DNA from: Polaromonas sp. SP1
GTDB taxonomy: Bacteria; Pseudomonadota; Gammaproteobacteria; Burkholderiales; Burkholderiaceae_C
DNA length: 64,000 bases
Reading direction: 5' to 3'
Assembly (NCBI RefSeq): GCF_003711205.1
Contig: NZ_CP031013.1
Coordinates: 1-64,000, forward strand
The notes under the pieces were generated by a model. It was not told the origin of the DNA, searched no databases, and worked only from the letters and a program-made list of their open reading frames with translations. The position numbers and the translations under genes were made by a program. Of this stretch, positions 16,718-25,240 are shown in pieces (the stretch's first letter is position 1; every line of letters begins with the position of its first letter).

Positions 16718-16869
16718 AATTCCTCCGCCGAGCTTCTGGGTTCTGTACCTTAATGCCCTGTCCTGCTTAAATCAAGGGTTCACCTATGGGCAAACACAAT
16801 CAATCGCCACCGCGCGCCGCTCTGGCTTTAAGCTTGGCGGAAAGGCGTGCCCTTCATTCATGTTTATCA

Positions 16870-16930
16870 CGCGCCCGTTGGACGCCTGCTTCTGGCCCGA
16901 CTGCCGCTGTCGAGACACAGGAGTCGTTCA
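16870..16930. repeat. Degenerate intergenic repeat (GCTTCTGGCCC type)
   Basis: The block around 16880-16915 shares GCTTCTGGCCCGA with the sequence at 17579-17591. It lies between two minus-strand genes and has no coding character. It appears to be another member, or a fragment, of the element that includes the 39-base island repeat. Confidence 0.35.
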
Positions 16931-17410
16931 ATAAACTCGTAGCACCTCAAACTGCTGTCGGATTAGAGCGACCTGTATCGACACCTCATCACCCTCGCAT
17001 TTGCCCAGAATGGCTCTGCCCAAAGGGGCTTCGCTGCTGATGACCTGAACGAGCTGAGTGCCGCTGACCAACTTCATGCTGCCCCCATCCGGCCCGAGAA
17101 AGAGCAGTTGCTGCTTGTCGTCGGAATCGACTAGGCAGACCAGCGCGCCGAGCTGTATACCTTTGCTGGAGTCGTAGGGGCTCGGGCGGAATTGGCGCCA
17201 ATTGGCCATCGCCTGGCGGATGCCTTCGGCGCGCCGAGCTTGGCCGGTGGCCAGGTATGCGGCTTCGAGTCCCAATGTGTCGTATTTGTTTTCGGCGATG
17301 TTTTCTTCGTGAGTCGCCGTTTCATGGGCCGCCCGCATTGCCTCTTCGGCTTGCAGCAGGTCTTCGGCGAGCCTTTTAAGCACCTGCTGCTGCAGCAAGA
17401 ATTTATCCAT
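16928..17410 (-). CDS. GreA/GreB-family transcription factor-like protein
   Basis: 160 residues. The N-terminal half (1-80) is a coiled coil rich in Gln, Glu and Ala (QQVLKRLAEDLLQAEEAMRA). The C-terminal half fits the GreA/GreB FKBP-like domain: LGALVCLVDSD, then SEAPLGRAILGKCEGDEVSI, which matches the P-L-G-R-A-L-L-G-K-x-x-G-D-E-V signature. Gre factors rescue backtracked RNA polymerase through the coiled-coil tip. The acidic tip residues cannot be confirmed here. Island-borne Gre-like proteins may act on transcription of the element; that is inference. Confidence 0.75.
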   Translation of the reverse strand: MDKFLLQQQVLKRLAEDLLQAEEAMRAAHETATHEENIAENKYDTLGLEAAYLATGQARRAEGIRQAMANWRQFRPSPYDSSKGIQLGALVCLVDSDDKQQLLFLGPDGGSMKLVSGTQLVQVISSEAPLGRAILGKCEGDEVSIQVALIRQQFEVLRVY

Positions 17411-18130
17411 GATGAAAGGTAGGCATCTCGAAAAAGCGGGGGCAGGTCCTGATTATGAAGGGCTCCATCGAGCCGCCGACCAGATAGCACTTTCGACAGC
17501 GCGCCGTAAATCTTTCAAACGGCCAGTACGATCCGGCAAGGAAGACTTTTTACGCGGTTTAACTTGCGCGAATGACCGCTTCTGGCCCGAAGGCAGTCGG
17601 TCGGCCAAGTCGGCTGACTAATGACAACGTTCGATTATCGCTAGCTCGCCAAGTGCGAGCACTGCAGCACTTGCACTCAGATAGTTCAAGGCGGGAGATT
17701 CGGTGCACGTTCGCCTGCTCCACTTCGGCGACATCAGCGTGCGTCCGGAAAAGGGAGCGCAACCGGCCGGCGAGCCCACCGCAATCAAGACCAAGCCCTA
17801 GTCGAACCGGACGTGAAGGAGGCTACCTGGTGAAGCGCTGGTACCTTGAGCAATGTGCTTCGACCCTGGCCCAACTTGGTTGTGGGTTATGGGCCAAACT
17901 CCTCAACAAGCCGGGCAGGACGTCATGAACCAGATTTTCAGACTTATGATTTTCGTGTCCCTTTTGGGTCTTCTAGATCTAGCAAATGCCCTATGACGCC
18001 GCCTCCAATACGTAGGCGAAGATGCGCAAGGTCGACGAAATTGGACATTTATCGATCTCTCCACCATTACGGCATGGGGCGTCGTCGCCCGAATGACCGG
18101 ACGGCCTGACTTGTACGAGGGCTTTCACCG
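17411..18130. other. 720-base region without a convincing gene
   Basis: It contains repeat copy 3 (17611-17649) and the GCTTCTGGCCC block before it. A 33-residue open stretch (GTG at 17702 to a TAG at 17801) has plausible coding character but no known match and only a weak ribosome site. The rest has no long frame on either strand. It separates the GreA-like gene from the ATPase cassette and may be a graveyard of deleted genes. Confidence 0.45.
17611..17649. repeat. Island intergenic repeat, copy 3
   Basis: Third ungapped copy of the 39-base repeat (see 9591 and 14034). It shares CGGCTGACTA, GACAA, TTCGATTATCG and TAGCT with the other two. It lies upstream of the ATPase cassette. Confidence 0.6.
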
Positions 18131-18136
18131 TACAAG

Positions 18137-18179
18137 AAATCCGTCAGACTCTTAGATCAGATCCATATTTCTTGAGGAA
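18137..18179. repeat. Left imperfect direct repeat flanking the ATPase cassette
   Basis: Starts with AAATCCGTCA and ends with TTGAGGAA. A similar segment in the same orientation lies at 22897-22945, directly after the cassette. Both end blocks are identical between the copies; the middle is diverged and differs in length (43 against 49 bases). Confidence 0.5.
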
Positions 18180-18273
18180 TGTACGCGACTCCCCGCTCGC
18201 TAACAACTGCAGACTCACTTATCATCCAGGGAAACAGCTTGGCTCATCAATGCTAGGCATTCAGGGGGAACCT

Positions 18274-18927
18274 GTGGGACATTCGCTCGATCACACCACA
18301 CGCAGGCGCGATGCGGTACGAATCTTGTTCATTCTTGACCAAGCTGGCTCGGCCCCGGGGAGCGGCGCACCGGCTGACGCTATTTCCGTCATAAAGGCCG
18401 AGAAGCGGCTTCAGGCGCTCGATTTTTGGGTGAGAAGCCCTGACTACCTAGCCGCAGAGCTGATGCATCTGCATGTACAGCATCCGGACGAGGGATTCTT
18501 GGACGAGGCTTTTAAGGTGATGCAGGGGGACGAGCCGGATGTTCGTCGCATGCAGATGATGCGCTTCTTGTTCGGCGCCTGGGAGCAAATCGACGACTCA
18601 ATGTCGCAGTTGATTTCCCTGGGTCTTGCAACCATTAAGCGGACCATAAAGTCGGACGGAAAGGTCGGCCGAACTGATTTCTTTCTCTTGGATGCGGGCC
18701 GCACACGAGCAGTGGAACTTGCAGCCTATTCATCCCATCTCGCCTGGTATAGAGACCGCGCTGCTTTGGTGGCGCGTGTGGCTGGCTCTGGCTCGGGCGA
18801 CGATCTAAAGACCAGACAGTATGCCCAGGCCGAGTACCAAGGTGCTCGGTGGGGACATGTGATTGGCCCCATCAAGCATCGAGTACTGAAGCGCCTTGAA
18901 GAACTCAAACAGGGAGTAAATCCGTGA
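18274..18927 (+). CDS. Small component of an ABC-type defence cassette (middle-component-like, winged-helix)
   Basis: 217 residues from a GTG with GGGGG five bases upstream; ATG 18250 or TTG 18172 would add residues without a better ribosome site. The sequence DAVRILFILDQAG, then RLQALDFWVRSPDYLAAEL, then GLATIKRTI and TDFFLLDAGRTRAVELA, fits the small middle component of ABC three-component (ABC-3C) systems, which carry a winged-helix-like fold and pair with an SMC-like ATPase. Its stop overlaps the ATPase GTG start (GTGA), so the two are made in step. The assignment is from pattern memory and gene order; a profile search would decide it. Confidence 0.6.
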   Translation: MGHSLDHTTRRRDAVRILFILDQAGSAPGSGAPADAISVIKAEKRLQALDFWVRSPDYLAAELMHLHVQHPDEGFLDEAFKVMQGDEPDVRRMQMMRFLFGAWEQIDDSMSQLISLGLATIKRTIKSDGKVGRTDFFLLDAGRTRAVELAAYSSHLAWYRDRAALVARVAGSGSGDDLKTRQYAQAEYQGARWGHVIGPIKHRVLKRLEELKQGVNP

Positions 18928-20852
18928 CCACCACATTTGCTGCGAAGGTTGCCCAACGGGCAGGACGCTCTCTAGATGAGGTGCGAGCCGTGCTCGCAGA
19001 CCGGCACGTCGTCGATGCGCCTACCCCTGCCGTTTCCCGCCCGTTGCGATTGAAGAAGCTGCATTTCAGCGGTAACAAGCATGTGCACCAGCGCGTTGAG
19101 CCGTTCAGCTTCGAATGGGAGCCTGAGCAGCAGGGAGTGAATGTGATAGCTAGCGATGGGAACCTCGTTGGAAAGTCCAGCATTCTTCAGACCGCGCTCT
19201 GGGCGATCCGGGGCGAGCCAAAGGCTCTGACTGCGACGGTACAGGGCTGGATCGAGCATGTAGTCGTGGAGCTCCACGCCGGCGACCGGCATGTTCGGGT
19301 GGATTTCAACGTCGAGGAAGGAGTTCCACGAGGAGCGATAGAACTTCTTGGCAAGGATGGAAACTCCGTCCATTCGATGCCCTTCCTTACCGGGGACATG
19401 TTCAAGTCCCAAATGAATAGCGTGATGCTTGAGGCACTGGCTCTGGAGCCGATTGCGACCTCCCGCGATGTGCCGTCGCTAGAAAAGACCGTCATGTACA
19501 CCGACGGGTGGCTTGCATATACCGGTGCCTTTTTGTTCGACAGCGACAGCAATGCGCTCATCGGCGAGCACGTTGGTAACGACCTCGCGCAGCGCCTGCT
19601 TCAAGTCTTCCTGGGCATCCCCTGGGCGACGACCCTGTTCCAAGCCAGAGCAGCGAAGCGAGTTACGGAAGCGCTGGTTCAGTCTCGCAAGCGACGCCTG
19701 GCACAGCTTGGTGACCGCTCGGTCGAGGATTTGAGGGCGAGGTTGTTGGCCATTGAGCAGCAGATTCTGGATGGATCGGCTCAGCAAAGGGCCTTGGCCG
19801 ATTTGGAGACAGCGCGCAGAAAGTTTGACGCATTCTCGGACAGCGTCTCTCGATTGAAGTCCACCACGACCGTCCTCGACGCTGAGATCATTGCTGGTAA
19901 TGAAGAGCTAAACAATAAGAAGCGCGCCCTCTTGGAGATCGAGGAAGAGATGGCGGCCACGCGGTTCTTCGGGCGCTTATCTCCCACATGTTGCCCTCGG
20001 TGCACTCGTTCCTTCGACAAGAGGCGGCTCGACAACGAAAAGACATCTGGAGACTGTTCGGTCTGTCTCACCCACGTCGAACAGGAAGCCGAGATTGACT
20101 ATGAGGCCTTGAAAGAAAGCTTAGCCAAAGACGTTGCGAAGATGGAGAAGCTTCTCAAGGCGGTCACAGTGAAAGCTGAGGAGTTGAGAGGCGAGTTTGA
20201 ACAGGCACGCAAAGACCAGGAGGGCGCGGCACGAGACATGTCCCGTCTGGCCGCTGGTGGGACTGCACAGGAGGAGCAAAAACTGCGGCTCGAAGCCGCC
20301 CGTATTGAGGGCATGCTAGAGGCTGTCTCCCGACTTGTTCAGACTGACTCCGGGGAAGAGTCCGATTTGGCGATTCTCGACGCCGCTACCGACGTAGCTT
20401 CTGAAGAAGTAAAGGCAGCGGCAGAAGCGATGCTCGAGCGAAGTGGAGAGCTGATCTGCATCTTGGTGAGGCGGCTCGGCATGGGCGACGTCGAGAAGGT
20501 TGTCCTAAAGCGTAACGGGAATGTCGAGATACACAAGGGCGGCGGCATTTCGTACTTTGGCCGACTCTCTCCGGGTGAGCGTCTTCGTGTACGAATTGCT
20601 ACTGTGGTTGCGCTACTACAGGCTGCCCAGCAGTTCGGCGCTGGGTGCCACCCGGGGTTCCTCATCATCGACTCGCCTGCCAAGGAGGAAATGGCCGATG
20701 CAAACGTTGAGGAGATGCTTGAGGCACTTGCTGAGCTGTCGCGCTCGGTAAACATTCAGCTGTTCGTGGCTTTCCGCGGAACTGAGCGGGCGCTCAAGCA
20801 CTTCCCTGAGGATCACTGCCTCCTCGCTCGCGAGGGCGAGACGCTCTGGTGA
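18924..20852 (+). CDS. SMC/Rad50-like ABC ATPase of the defence cassette
   Basis: 642 residues from a GTG with GGGAG upstream. Walker A is GNLVGKSS (about 79-86), the signature is GRLSPGERLRVR (about 546), and Walker B is FLIIDSPAKEE (about 579). Between them are long coiled coils interrupted by a four-Cys cluster (CCPRC, then CSVC, about 355-380) that may bind zinc like a hook. A 40-residue N-terminal extension precedes the first strand. This is the layout of the RecF/Rad50/SMC-type ATPases in ABC-3C and Lamassu-like anti-phage systems, which sense unusual DNA ends and license an effector nuclease. The next two genes supply a helical protein and a PD-(D/E)XK nuclease. Confidence 0.82.
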   Translation: MTTTFAAKVAQRAGRSLDEVRAVLADRHVVDAPTPAVSRPLRLKKLHFSGNKHVHQRVEPFSFEWEPEQQGVNVIASDGNLVGKSSILQTALWAIRGEPKALTATVQGWIEHVVVELHAGDRHVRVDFNVEEGVPRGAIELLGKDGNSVHSMPFLTGDMFKSQMNSVMLEALALEPIATSRDVPSLEKTVMYTDGWLAYTGAFLFDSDSNALIGEHVGNDLAQRLLQVFLGIPWATTLFQARAAKRVTEALVQSRKRRLAQLGDRSVEDLRARLLAIEQQILDGSAQQRALADLETARRKFDAFSDSVSRLKSTTTVLDAEIIAGNEELNNKKRALLEIEEEMAATRFFGRLSPTCCPRCTRSFDKRRLDNEKTSGDCSVCLTHVEQEAEIDYEALKESLAKDVAKMEKLLKAVTVKAEELRGEFEQARKDQEGAARDMSRLAAGGTAQEEQKLRLEAARIEGMLEAVSRLVQTDSGEESDLAILDAATDVASEEVKAAAEAMLERSGELICILVRRLGMGDVEKVVLKRNGNVEIHKGGGISYFGRLSPGERLRVRIATVVALLQAAQQFGAGCHPGFLIIDSPAKEEMADANVEEMLEALAELSRSVNIQLFVAFRGTERALKHFPEDHCLLAREGETLW

Positions 20853-20869
20853 GGTAGAGTATTCCTTCC

Positions 20870-22033
20870 ATGTCTCAGGTACCGAAGATCGTTCAACAGC
20901 GCATGATTGAAGCGCTAGAGATGGGTCGCGGCTTGGCGGCTCGAGACTTCCCCGAAGCTGAGCTTATGGGGGAGGCCGGCGCTCTGGGTTCGTCCGTCCT
21001 GTTTGGAGACTTCGTAGACCTCCTGCTCCTTCAATGGGGAGATCTGGACAATCAAAACGCCGCGGCGAATGCGATTTGTGAGGGTTTCAAGCGCAACTCC
21101 CATCGTGAGGCATTCATCCACGCCGTTGACGCGCTGGTAGAGGCGGACATCAACGATTTCGCGCCGTTTGCAAAAGCGCTCGATTCACGCGCGGGAGACG
21201 GCAGCACCTCGATGCACATCCGTGTCGAGGCCGTGGCCGGTCTTACCCGACTCGCGCTCCGGTCGTCAAGGTGGACAACGTATGCCGGCGCTGGAGTTCT
21301 TCGTCTCCTTGATGAAGAGGATGACTGGGTGAAGGCTAAGCTTTGCAGGCTAACGTCGATCCTGCACGATCAGCTTGCCTGGGACCAGGCTGTTGAATCG
21401 CTGAAAACGCTGACGAGTTGCACAGCCTGTGCTGCAGAAGCACGGCAAGAATTGGGGTTCGTAGAGATGTCCGCCGCGTTCCAAAGCGACAACCTTCTAT
21501 CCATGGTCGCCCATCTTGCCCAGTCAGCGACATGGTTCGAACAGTGTGCACGCTTTGCAGAGGACGCGCCGAGGGCTCGCATGTACGGAGTTGTGGCGGG
21601 TGCCCTATCTAAGTCACTCAATGGCGACTTGACTGCCGCCTTGGATGTCGGCGAACTGGGTAACGATGCTCAATGGGTCGTCAACTACGGCCCGCCAAGG
21701 GCAGGGGCGTCTTGGCTCGCACCACCAGTCGAAGCTGAGCTTGAGTGGATACCGTTGCTTGCTCCTCACGACGGTTCGGCCGCAGTTGATCCGTTTTCAC
21801 TATTCGCTAGCGCTGTGCAAGTATTTGAGAAAGTCCGCGCGGTCCAGGTCACTATCAACGGTAAGCGGGAGTACCGAGCGCCGTCTTTCAGTACATTGAC
21901 TGAGCGTGCGAGGGCGATGGGACTTGGCCGCACTTGGCTTGGCAACCCCACAGCCTCTAACTTATCCTCAGAAGGCCGAGCTCGCCTTGAAGCTGTTTTT
22001 AGGCCGCCGGGAGCATCGCCGGGAAAACATTAG
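20870..22033 (+). CDS. Helical-repeat-like protein of the defence cassette
   Basis: 387 residues, start ATG 17 bases after the ATPase stop. The first 260 residues are regular amphipathic helices (for example FVDLLLLQWGDLDNQNAAAN; RVEAVAGLTRLALRSS), which looks like a HEAT or TPR-like solenoid. An SCTACAAEA Cys pair lies near residue 185. The C-terminal part is less regular. No enzyme motif is visible. Between an ATPase and a nuclease gene, a scaffold or recognition role is plausible. It ends 38 bases before the nuclease start. Confidence 0.6.
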   Translation: MSQVPKIVQQRMIEALEMGRGLAARDFPEAELMGEAGALGSSVLFGDFVDLLLLQWGDLDNQNAAANAICEGFKRNSHREAFIHAVDALVEADINDFAPFAKALDSRAGDGSTSMHIRVEAVAGLTRLALRSSRWTTYAGAGVLRLLDEEDDWVKAKLCRLTSILHDQLAWDQAVESLKTLTSCTACAAEARQELGFVEMSAAFQSDNLLSMVAHLAQSATWFEQCARFAEDAPRARMYGVVAGALSKSLNGDLTAALDVGELGNDAQWVVNYGPPRAGASWLAPPVEAELEWIPLLAPHDGSAAVDPFSLFASAVQVFEKVRAVQVTINGKREYRAPSFSTLTERARAMGLGRTWLGNPTASNLSSEGRARLEAVFRPPGASPGKH

Positions 22034-22071
22034 AGGAGTCTGGTACACGGTCAGCCGATCTCCTCGAATCT

Positions 22072-22746
22072 GTGATGACCGGGCTTTCAGATGCTGATCA
22101 AGAGCAGGTCGTCCGCTTTCAGGATTCCTGCGCCATCGTTCAGCTCCCCATGACCGTGGTCGAGCAGGAGATGGTGAGCAAGGTCCTCCATCAACTCGCT
22201 AGATCCCCGGATTACAAAGGCAAGGTCAAGGCGTGGTTTGACCTCCTCGTGGTCCGGCTGTGCAAGTTCTTGACTTCGCGCGCAGACCTGGCGGTCATCA
22301 AAGGTCATTACAAGTATCTGTCTAAAGTGAAGGACCGATCAAAACTTCCCCACGAATCTGAATTGCAGCTGGACCTAGCCAACTATTTGACAAGCGCATT
22401 GGCCACCGTACTGATGGAGGTGCCTTCTGTCGGGGGTGGCCGGACTGACATTTACGTTCCAATGGACGGATTCCGCTTCATCATCGAAGTAAAGCGCACG
22501 ACCGCTACCGAGTGGTCCTGCTTCAGCGTCCGCCCGCACTCGCTACAGGCAAGTGCATACAGTGTCGCCGACGTTAGGCTAGGCGTGCTTGCAACTCTCG
22601 ACCTCTCTGTGCGACCACCGGGCACCCCACACGTGATGGAGTGTTTTGGCGTCATCCGACGTCGGCCCTCGCGGACCGACGAGAGGACGATTGTGTTTAT
22701 GCGAGTAGGGGGAAATCGATCCACGCCGTCTTCGGTGTCCCATTAA
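22072..22746 (+). CDS. PD-(D/E)XK nuclease, probable effector of the cassette
   Basis: 224 residues from a GTG (an ATG is the next codon); no strong ribosome site, so translation may depend on the gene before it. The nuclease core is ESELQLDLANYL, then GGRTDIYVPMDG (D126) and FRFIIEVKR (E139, K141), then a Gln/Tyr-rich helix (HSLQASAYSVADVRLGVL). The D...E-x-K set is intact, unlike in the YqaJ-like gene of this island. The first 100 residues are helical and may bind the partner proteins. This should be the cutting subunit. Confidence 0.75.
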   Translation: MMTGLSDADQEQVVRFQDSCAIVQLPMTVVEQEMVSKVLHQLARSPDYKGKVKAWFDLLVVRLCKFLTSRADLAVIKGHYKYLSKVKDRSKLPHESELQLDLANYLTSALATVLMEVPSVGGGRTDIYVPMDGFRFIIEVKRTTATEWSCFSVRPHSLQASAYSVADVRLGVLATLDLSVRPPGTPHVMECFGVIRRRPSRTDERTIVFMRVGGNRSTPSSVSH

Positions 22747-22977
22747 CCATGGAAACCGTACGCCAGCGGTGTGGAAGCTCCTCCAACGCTGCCAAAGCCT
22801 CGTGAATGTTGCAGGAGGTCGAAGCTGCAAGCCACTTTGATAGCGCCCCCGCAGATGGGTATGCGTCAGTTCATTTAGTTGACGTGCGGTAGACACAAAT
22901 CCGTCAAATTCGATTGAGGTCTGATTATCGTTTTCTCTTGAGGAAACTTCTCAGTTTGGTTTACGGAGGTCGCGGGG
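22747..22977. other. Short gap after the cassette
   Basis: No gene. It holds the right flanking repeat (22897-22945). The sequence before it shows no terminator with a T-run. Confidence 0.4.
22897..22945. repeat. Right imperfect direct repeat flanking the ATPase cassette
   Basis: Matches the left copy at 18137-18179 in the blocks AAATCCGTCA and TTGAGGAA and partly in between. The two lie just outside the four cassette genes. Confidence 0.5.
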
Positions 22978-23526
22978 TGTTGAATTCCGTCGAAATCTGA
23001 CCCACTTAGCGCAGTAATTTCCATCCAAAACTGACCCACGTAGGCACTACCCTGCTTGTTTTAAAAGCAGGGGGAAATTAGGAGTGATAGACGTGGCGAC
23101 ATTGAATGTCATCAGACGTTGGGCATTGCGGGATCAGATGTCCATCCGCGAGATCTCAAGGCGTACAGGCCTGGCTCGCAACACAGTGAAGAAGCACCTG
23201 CGATCGGAGGAGAGCGAGCCCAGCTACCAACGGCGGGCAACCCCAAGCAAGCTCGATCCCTACGCCGAGAAGCTGGCCACCTGGCTGGTAATCGAGGCAA
23301 CAAAATCGCGGAAACAGCGGCGCACTTTGAGGCAGATCCACACACACAGATGTCATATCCTTGAGACTGGAAACGACAGCTATCGGTTCAAAAACAGCTC
23401 TGCAAAGACTCAGCCCAAAAAGGAGAAAACCAAGAACTTATCCACATCGTGAGCACCTTCTGCTCACAAAGAGTGTGGGTCAAAATTCGATGGAAAACTC
23501 GGGTCAGACTTCGGTGCAATTCAACA
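22978..23526. mobile_element. Deletion relic of an IS21-family element
   Basis: Both ends begin with TGTTGAATT (22978 on the plus strand, 23526 read inward on the minus strand), followed by repeated TCTGACCC / CTGACCCA blocks, as in the multiple terminal repeats of IS21-type elements. Only 549 bases remain, against the 2 kb or more usual for IS21. The N-terminal part of istA survives and istB is missing. I see no matching target duplication outside the ends. Confidence 0.75.
23084..23452 (+). pseudogene. IstA transposase N-terminal fragment
   Basis: The first 86 residues read as an IS21 IstA helix-turn-helix start: MSIREISRRTGLARNTVKKH, then PYAEKLATWL and SRKQRRTLRQIH, ending about 23341. 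After that the frame runs 36 codons through unrelated sequence into the right end of the element. The DDE catalytic core is absent, so the protein cannot transpose. If made, it could still bind the element ends. Confidence 0.75.
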
Positions 23527-23815
23527 GTCAAATCTGGCTGTTCGGCATGCGAAAGCTTGATTCGACACCTAATTTTAATGGCCTGCCCACGCCAGGGGGC
23601 CACTAAATGACTTTGCCAGGGCGCGAAAAACTGCAGCCATTTCATTGAGGCTGCGATAAAAATAGTTCTGCTTTACCCATCGCACCCGTTAGAAAACGGG
23701 TGAATGTACGTTGCAAGTAAGTCGATCAAGCTTTACGATGACAAGCTTTTATTTGAAATCAACGACTTACGTCCGAACTTATGGCGGAGAGGGTGGAATG
23801 TGCAGTGATCCACTG
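23527..23815. other. Region between IS relic and integrase 3' end
   Basis: About 290 bases with no gene. A perfect 8-bp hairpin with a 4-base loop (CACCCGTT/AACGGGTG, 23693-23712) lacks a T-run on either side, so it is not a standard terminator. Confidence 0.4.
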
Positions 23816-25027
23816 CTAAATGGACCTAAGGCTATCAAGATAATCTGCCCACTTTTGCATCATCAATACTCTATGCGTCAGGTACTGTGTTCGGTTGTAC
23901 GCCCTACCGTTCGCATCTTTTACTGCATGAGCTAATTGCGCTTCAATGATCAAGGGATCGCAATCTAGACGCTCGGCTAACATTGTTCTCGCCGTTGCTC
24001 GGAATCCGTGCCAAGTCTGTAGCTCCGAGGAGTATCCAAGCGATATCAGAGCAGTACGAACGGAATTTTCAGAAATAGGCCGCTCATGATTTCGCTCGCC
24101 TGGAAACACGAGCTTGCTATGCCCTGTAAATGGATGCAGGCCGCGCAAAACTTCGACGGCCTGCCTTGCAAGCGGTACGAGGTGAGGCTCACCGTTTTCC
24201 TTGCCCTCCACCCCTCGCTTCATCCTGGCAGCTGGAACTGTCCACAAAGCACCCTCCAGATCGATTTCTGCCCAGGCAGCACCCCTGAGCTCACCAGGGC
24301 GCTGAAAAACCAATGGAGCCAATTCCAAAGCTGCCTTCACGATCACACCGCCACGGTAGCCCTTTATCGCCCGAAGCAACACCCCAAATTCCTCAGGATC
24401 GGTGATGGCGGCGAAATGCTTGCCTCGATAGGGAGTTAGGGCACCCTTGAGACTAGAGGTGATGTCCTGCAAGACCCGGCCGGTTGCCACAGCGTATTGC
24501 CAGACCTGCCGGCACAGCATCAACTCTCGATCGGCAGTCTCCACCGCACCACGCGCCTCTACTTTGCGCAAGGTAGCCAGCAACTCAATAGGCTCGATCT
24601 CCTGCATGCGCCGATCACCTAGCCAAGGAAACAGATCACGCTCAAATTGGCGCAATGACCTATCCGCGTGAGCCGGGCTCCACTGCGGCAGCTGCTTGGC
24701 GTACCACTCCAGAGCCACTGCGCGGAACGTGTCACCCGTCGGATTCGTTGCCCGCAGCTTGGCAATTTTTCTGACCTCTACTGGATTCTGGCCACTAGCC
24801 TTTTGAAGCCTAGCGGTGTCCCGCGCCTTGCGGGCCTCAGCCAAGCTAATTGCCGGATAACTGCCGAGCGCGAGGCGCCCTTCTTTGCCGTTAGCGTACG
24901 TCTTCCAGAACCAGCGCTTGGAACCAGCAGGACTGACTTCTAGGTACAAACCGTTGGCGTCGGTAAACCGCGCACGCTTCTTTTCAGGCGGGCACAAAGC
25001 GTTCTTGCAGTGCTTGTCGGTCAGCAT
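23816..25027 (-). CDS. int: P4-type tyrosine integrase of the ssrA-associated island
   Basis: 403 residues. The N-terminal DUF4102 arm-binding domain (LTDKHCKNA, then TDANGLYLEVSPAGSKRW and LGSYPAISLAEARKARD, 1-90) is followed by a core-binding domain (100-200). The catalytic domain has R243 (FQRPGEL), H340-x-x-R343 (WHGFRATART), H367 (QLAHAV) and Tyr377 (RAYNRTQYL), so the protein appears active. The start at 25027 lies 214 bases from the end of ssrA, on the side of the island. P4-like integrases commonly insert at tRNA and tmRNA 3' ends, which fits the location. Confidence 0.9.
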   Translation of the reverse strand: MLTDKHCKNALCPPEKKRARFTDANGLYLEVSPAGSKRWFWKTYANGKEGRLALGSYPAISLAEARKARDTARLQKASGQNPVEVRKIAKLRATNPTGDTFRAVALEWYAKQLPQWSPAHADRSLRQFERDLFPWLGDRRMQEIEPIELLATLRKVEARGAVETADRELMLCRQVWQYAVATGRVLQDITSSLKGALTPYRGKHFAAITDPEEFGVLLRAIKGYRGGVIVKAALELAPLVFQRPGELRGAAWAEIDLEGALWTVPAARMKRGVEGKENGEPHLVPLARQAVEVLRGLHPFTGHSKLVFPGERNHERPISENSVRTALISLGYSSELQTWHGFRATARTMLAERLDCDPLIIEAQLAHAVKDANGRAYNRTQYLTHRVLMMQKWADYLDSLRSI

Positions 25028-25189
25028 CGGGATTCGGCGTAAAACGGGGTACTTTTCAGAGGGAAACCGGGGAACAACTTTGAATTATGCAGTACTTTTC
25101 GATTTTGCTCCCCGGTTTGTTCCCCGGTTTTGCGTTGGCTACCCTTGAATTTCGTTAAATCGTGTTGGACGCAAAAATGGCGATTTACC

Positions 25190-25229
25190 AATGAAAAAGG
25201 CCGTTTACTGAGCTTCAGTAAACGGCCTT
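25190..25229 (-). terminator. Intrinsic terminator past ssrA
   Basis: A perfect 14-bp stem (AAGGCCGTTTACTG at 25197-25210 with its complement at 25216-25229, 5-base loop) is followed on the minus strand by TTTTT. It starts 12 bases past the tmRNA 3' end. Its position between ssrA and int means it either is the original ssrA terminator or was brought in by the island. Confidence 0.85.
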
Positions 25230-25240
25230 GGACGTTATAG

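Noticed and set aside
17702-17803. Small open stretch before the ATPase cassette as a gene
   Set aside because: Only 33 codons, poor ribosome site and no recognisable sequence; kept as part of the gap description.
23693-23712. Hairpin past the integrase as a terminator
   Set aside because: The stem is perfect, but there is no T-run on either strand.
1-25240. Second copy of the ssrA 3' end as the other attachment site
   Set aside because: No matching segment is found inside the window; the far end must be to the left.
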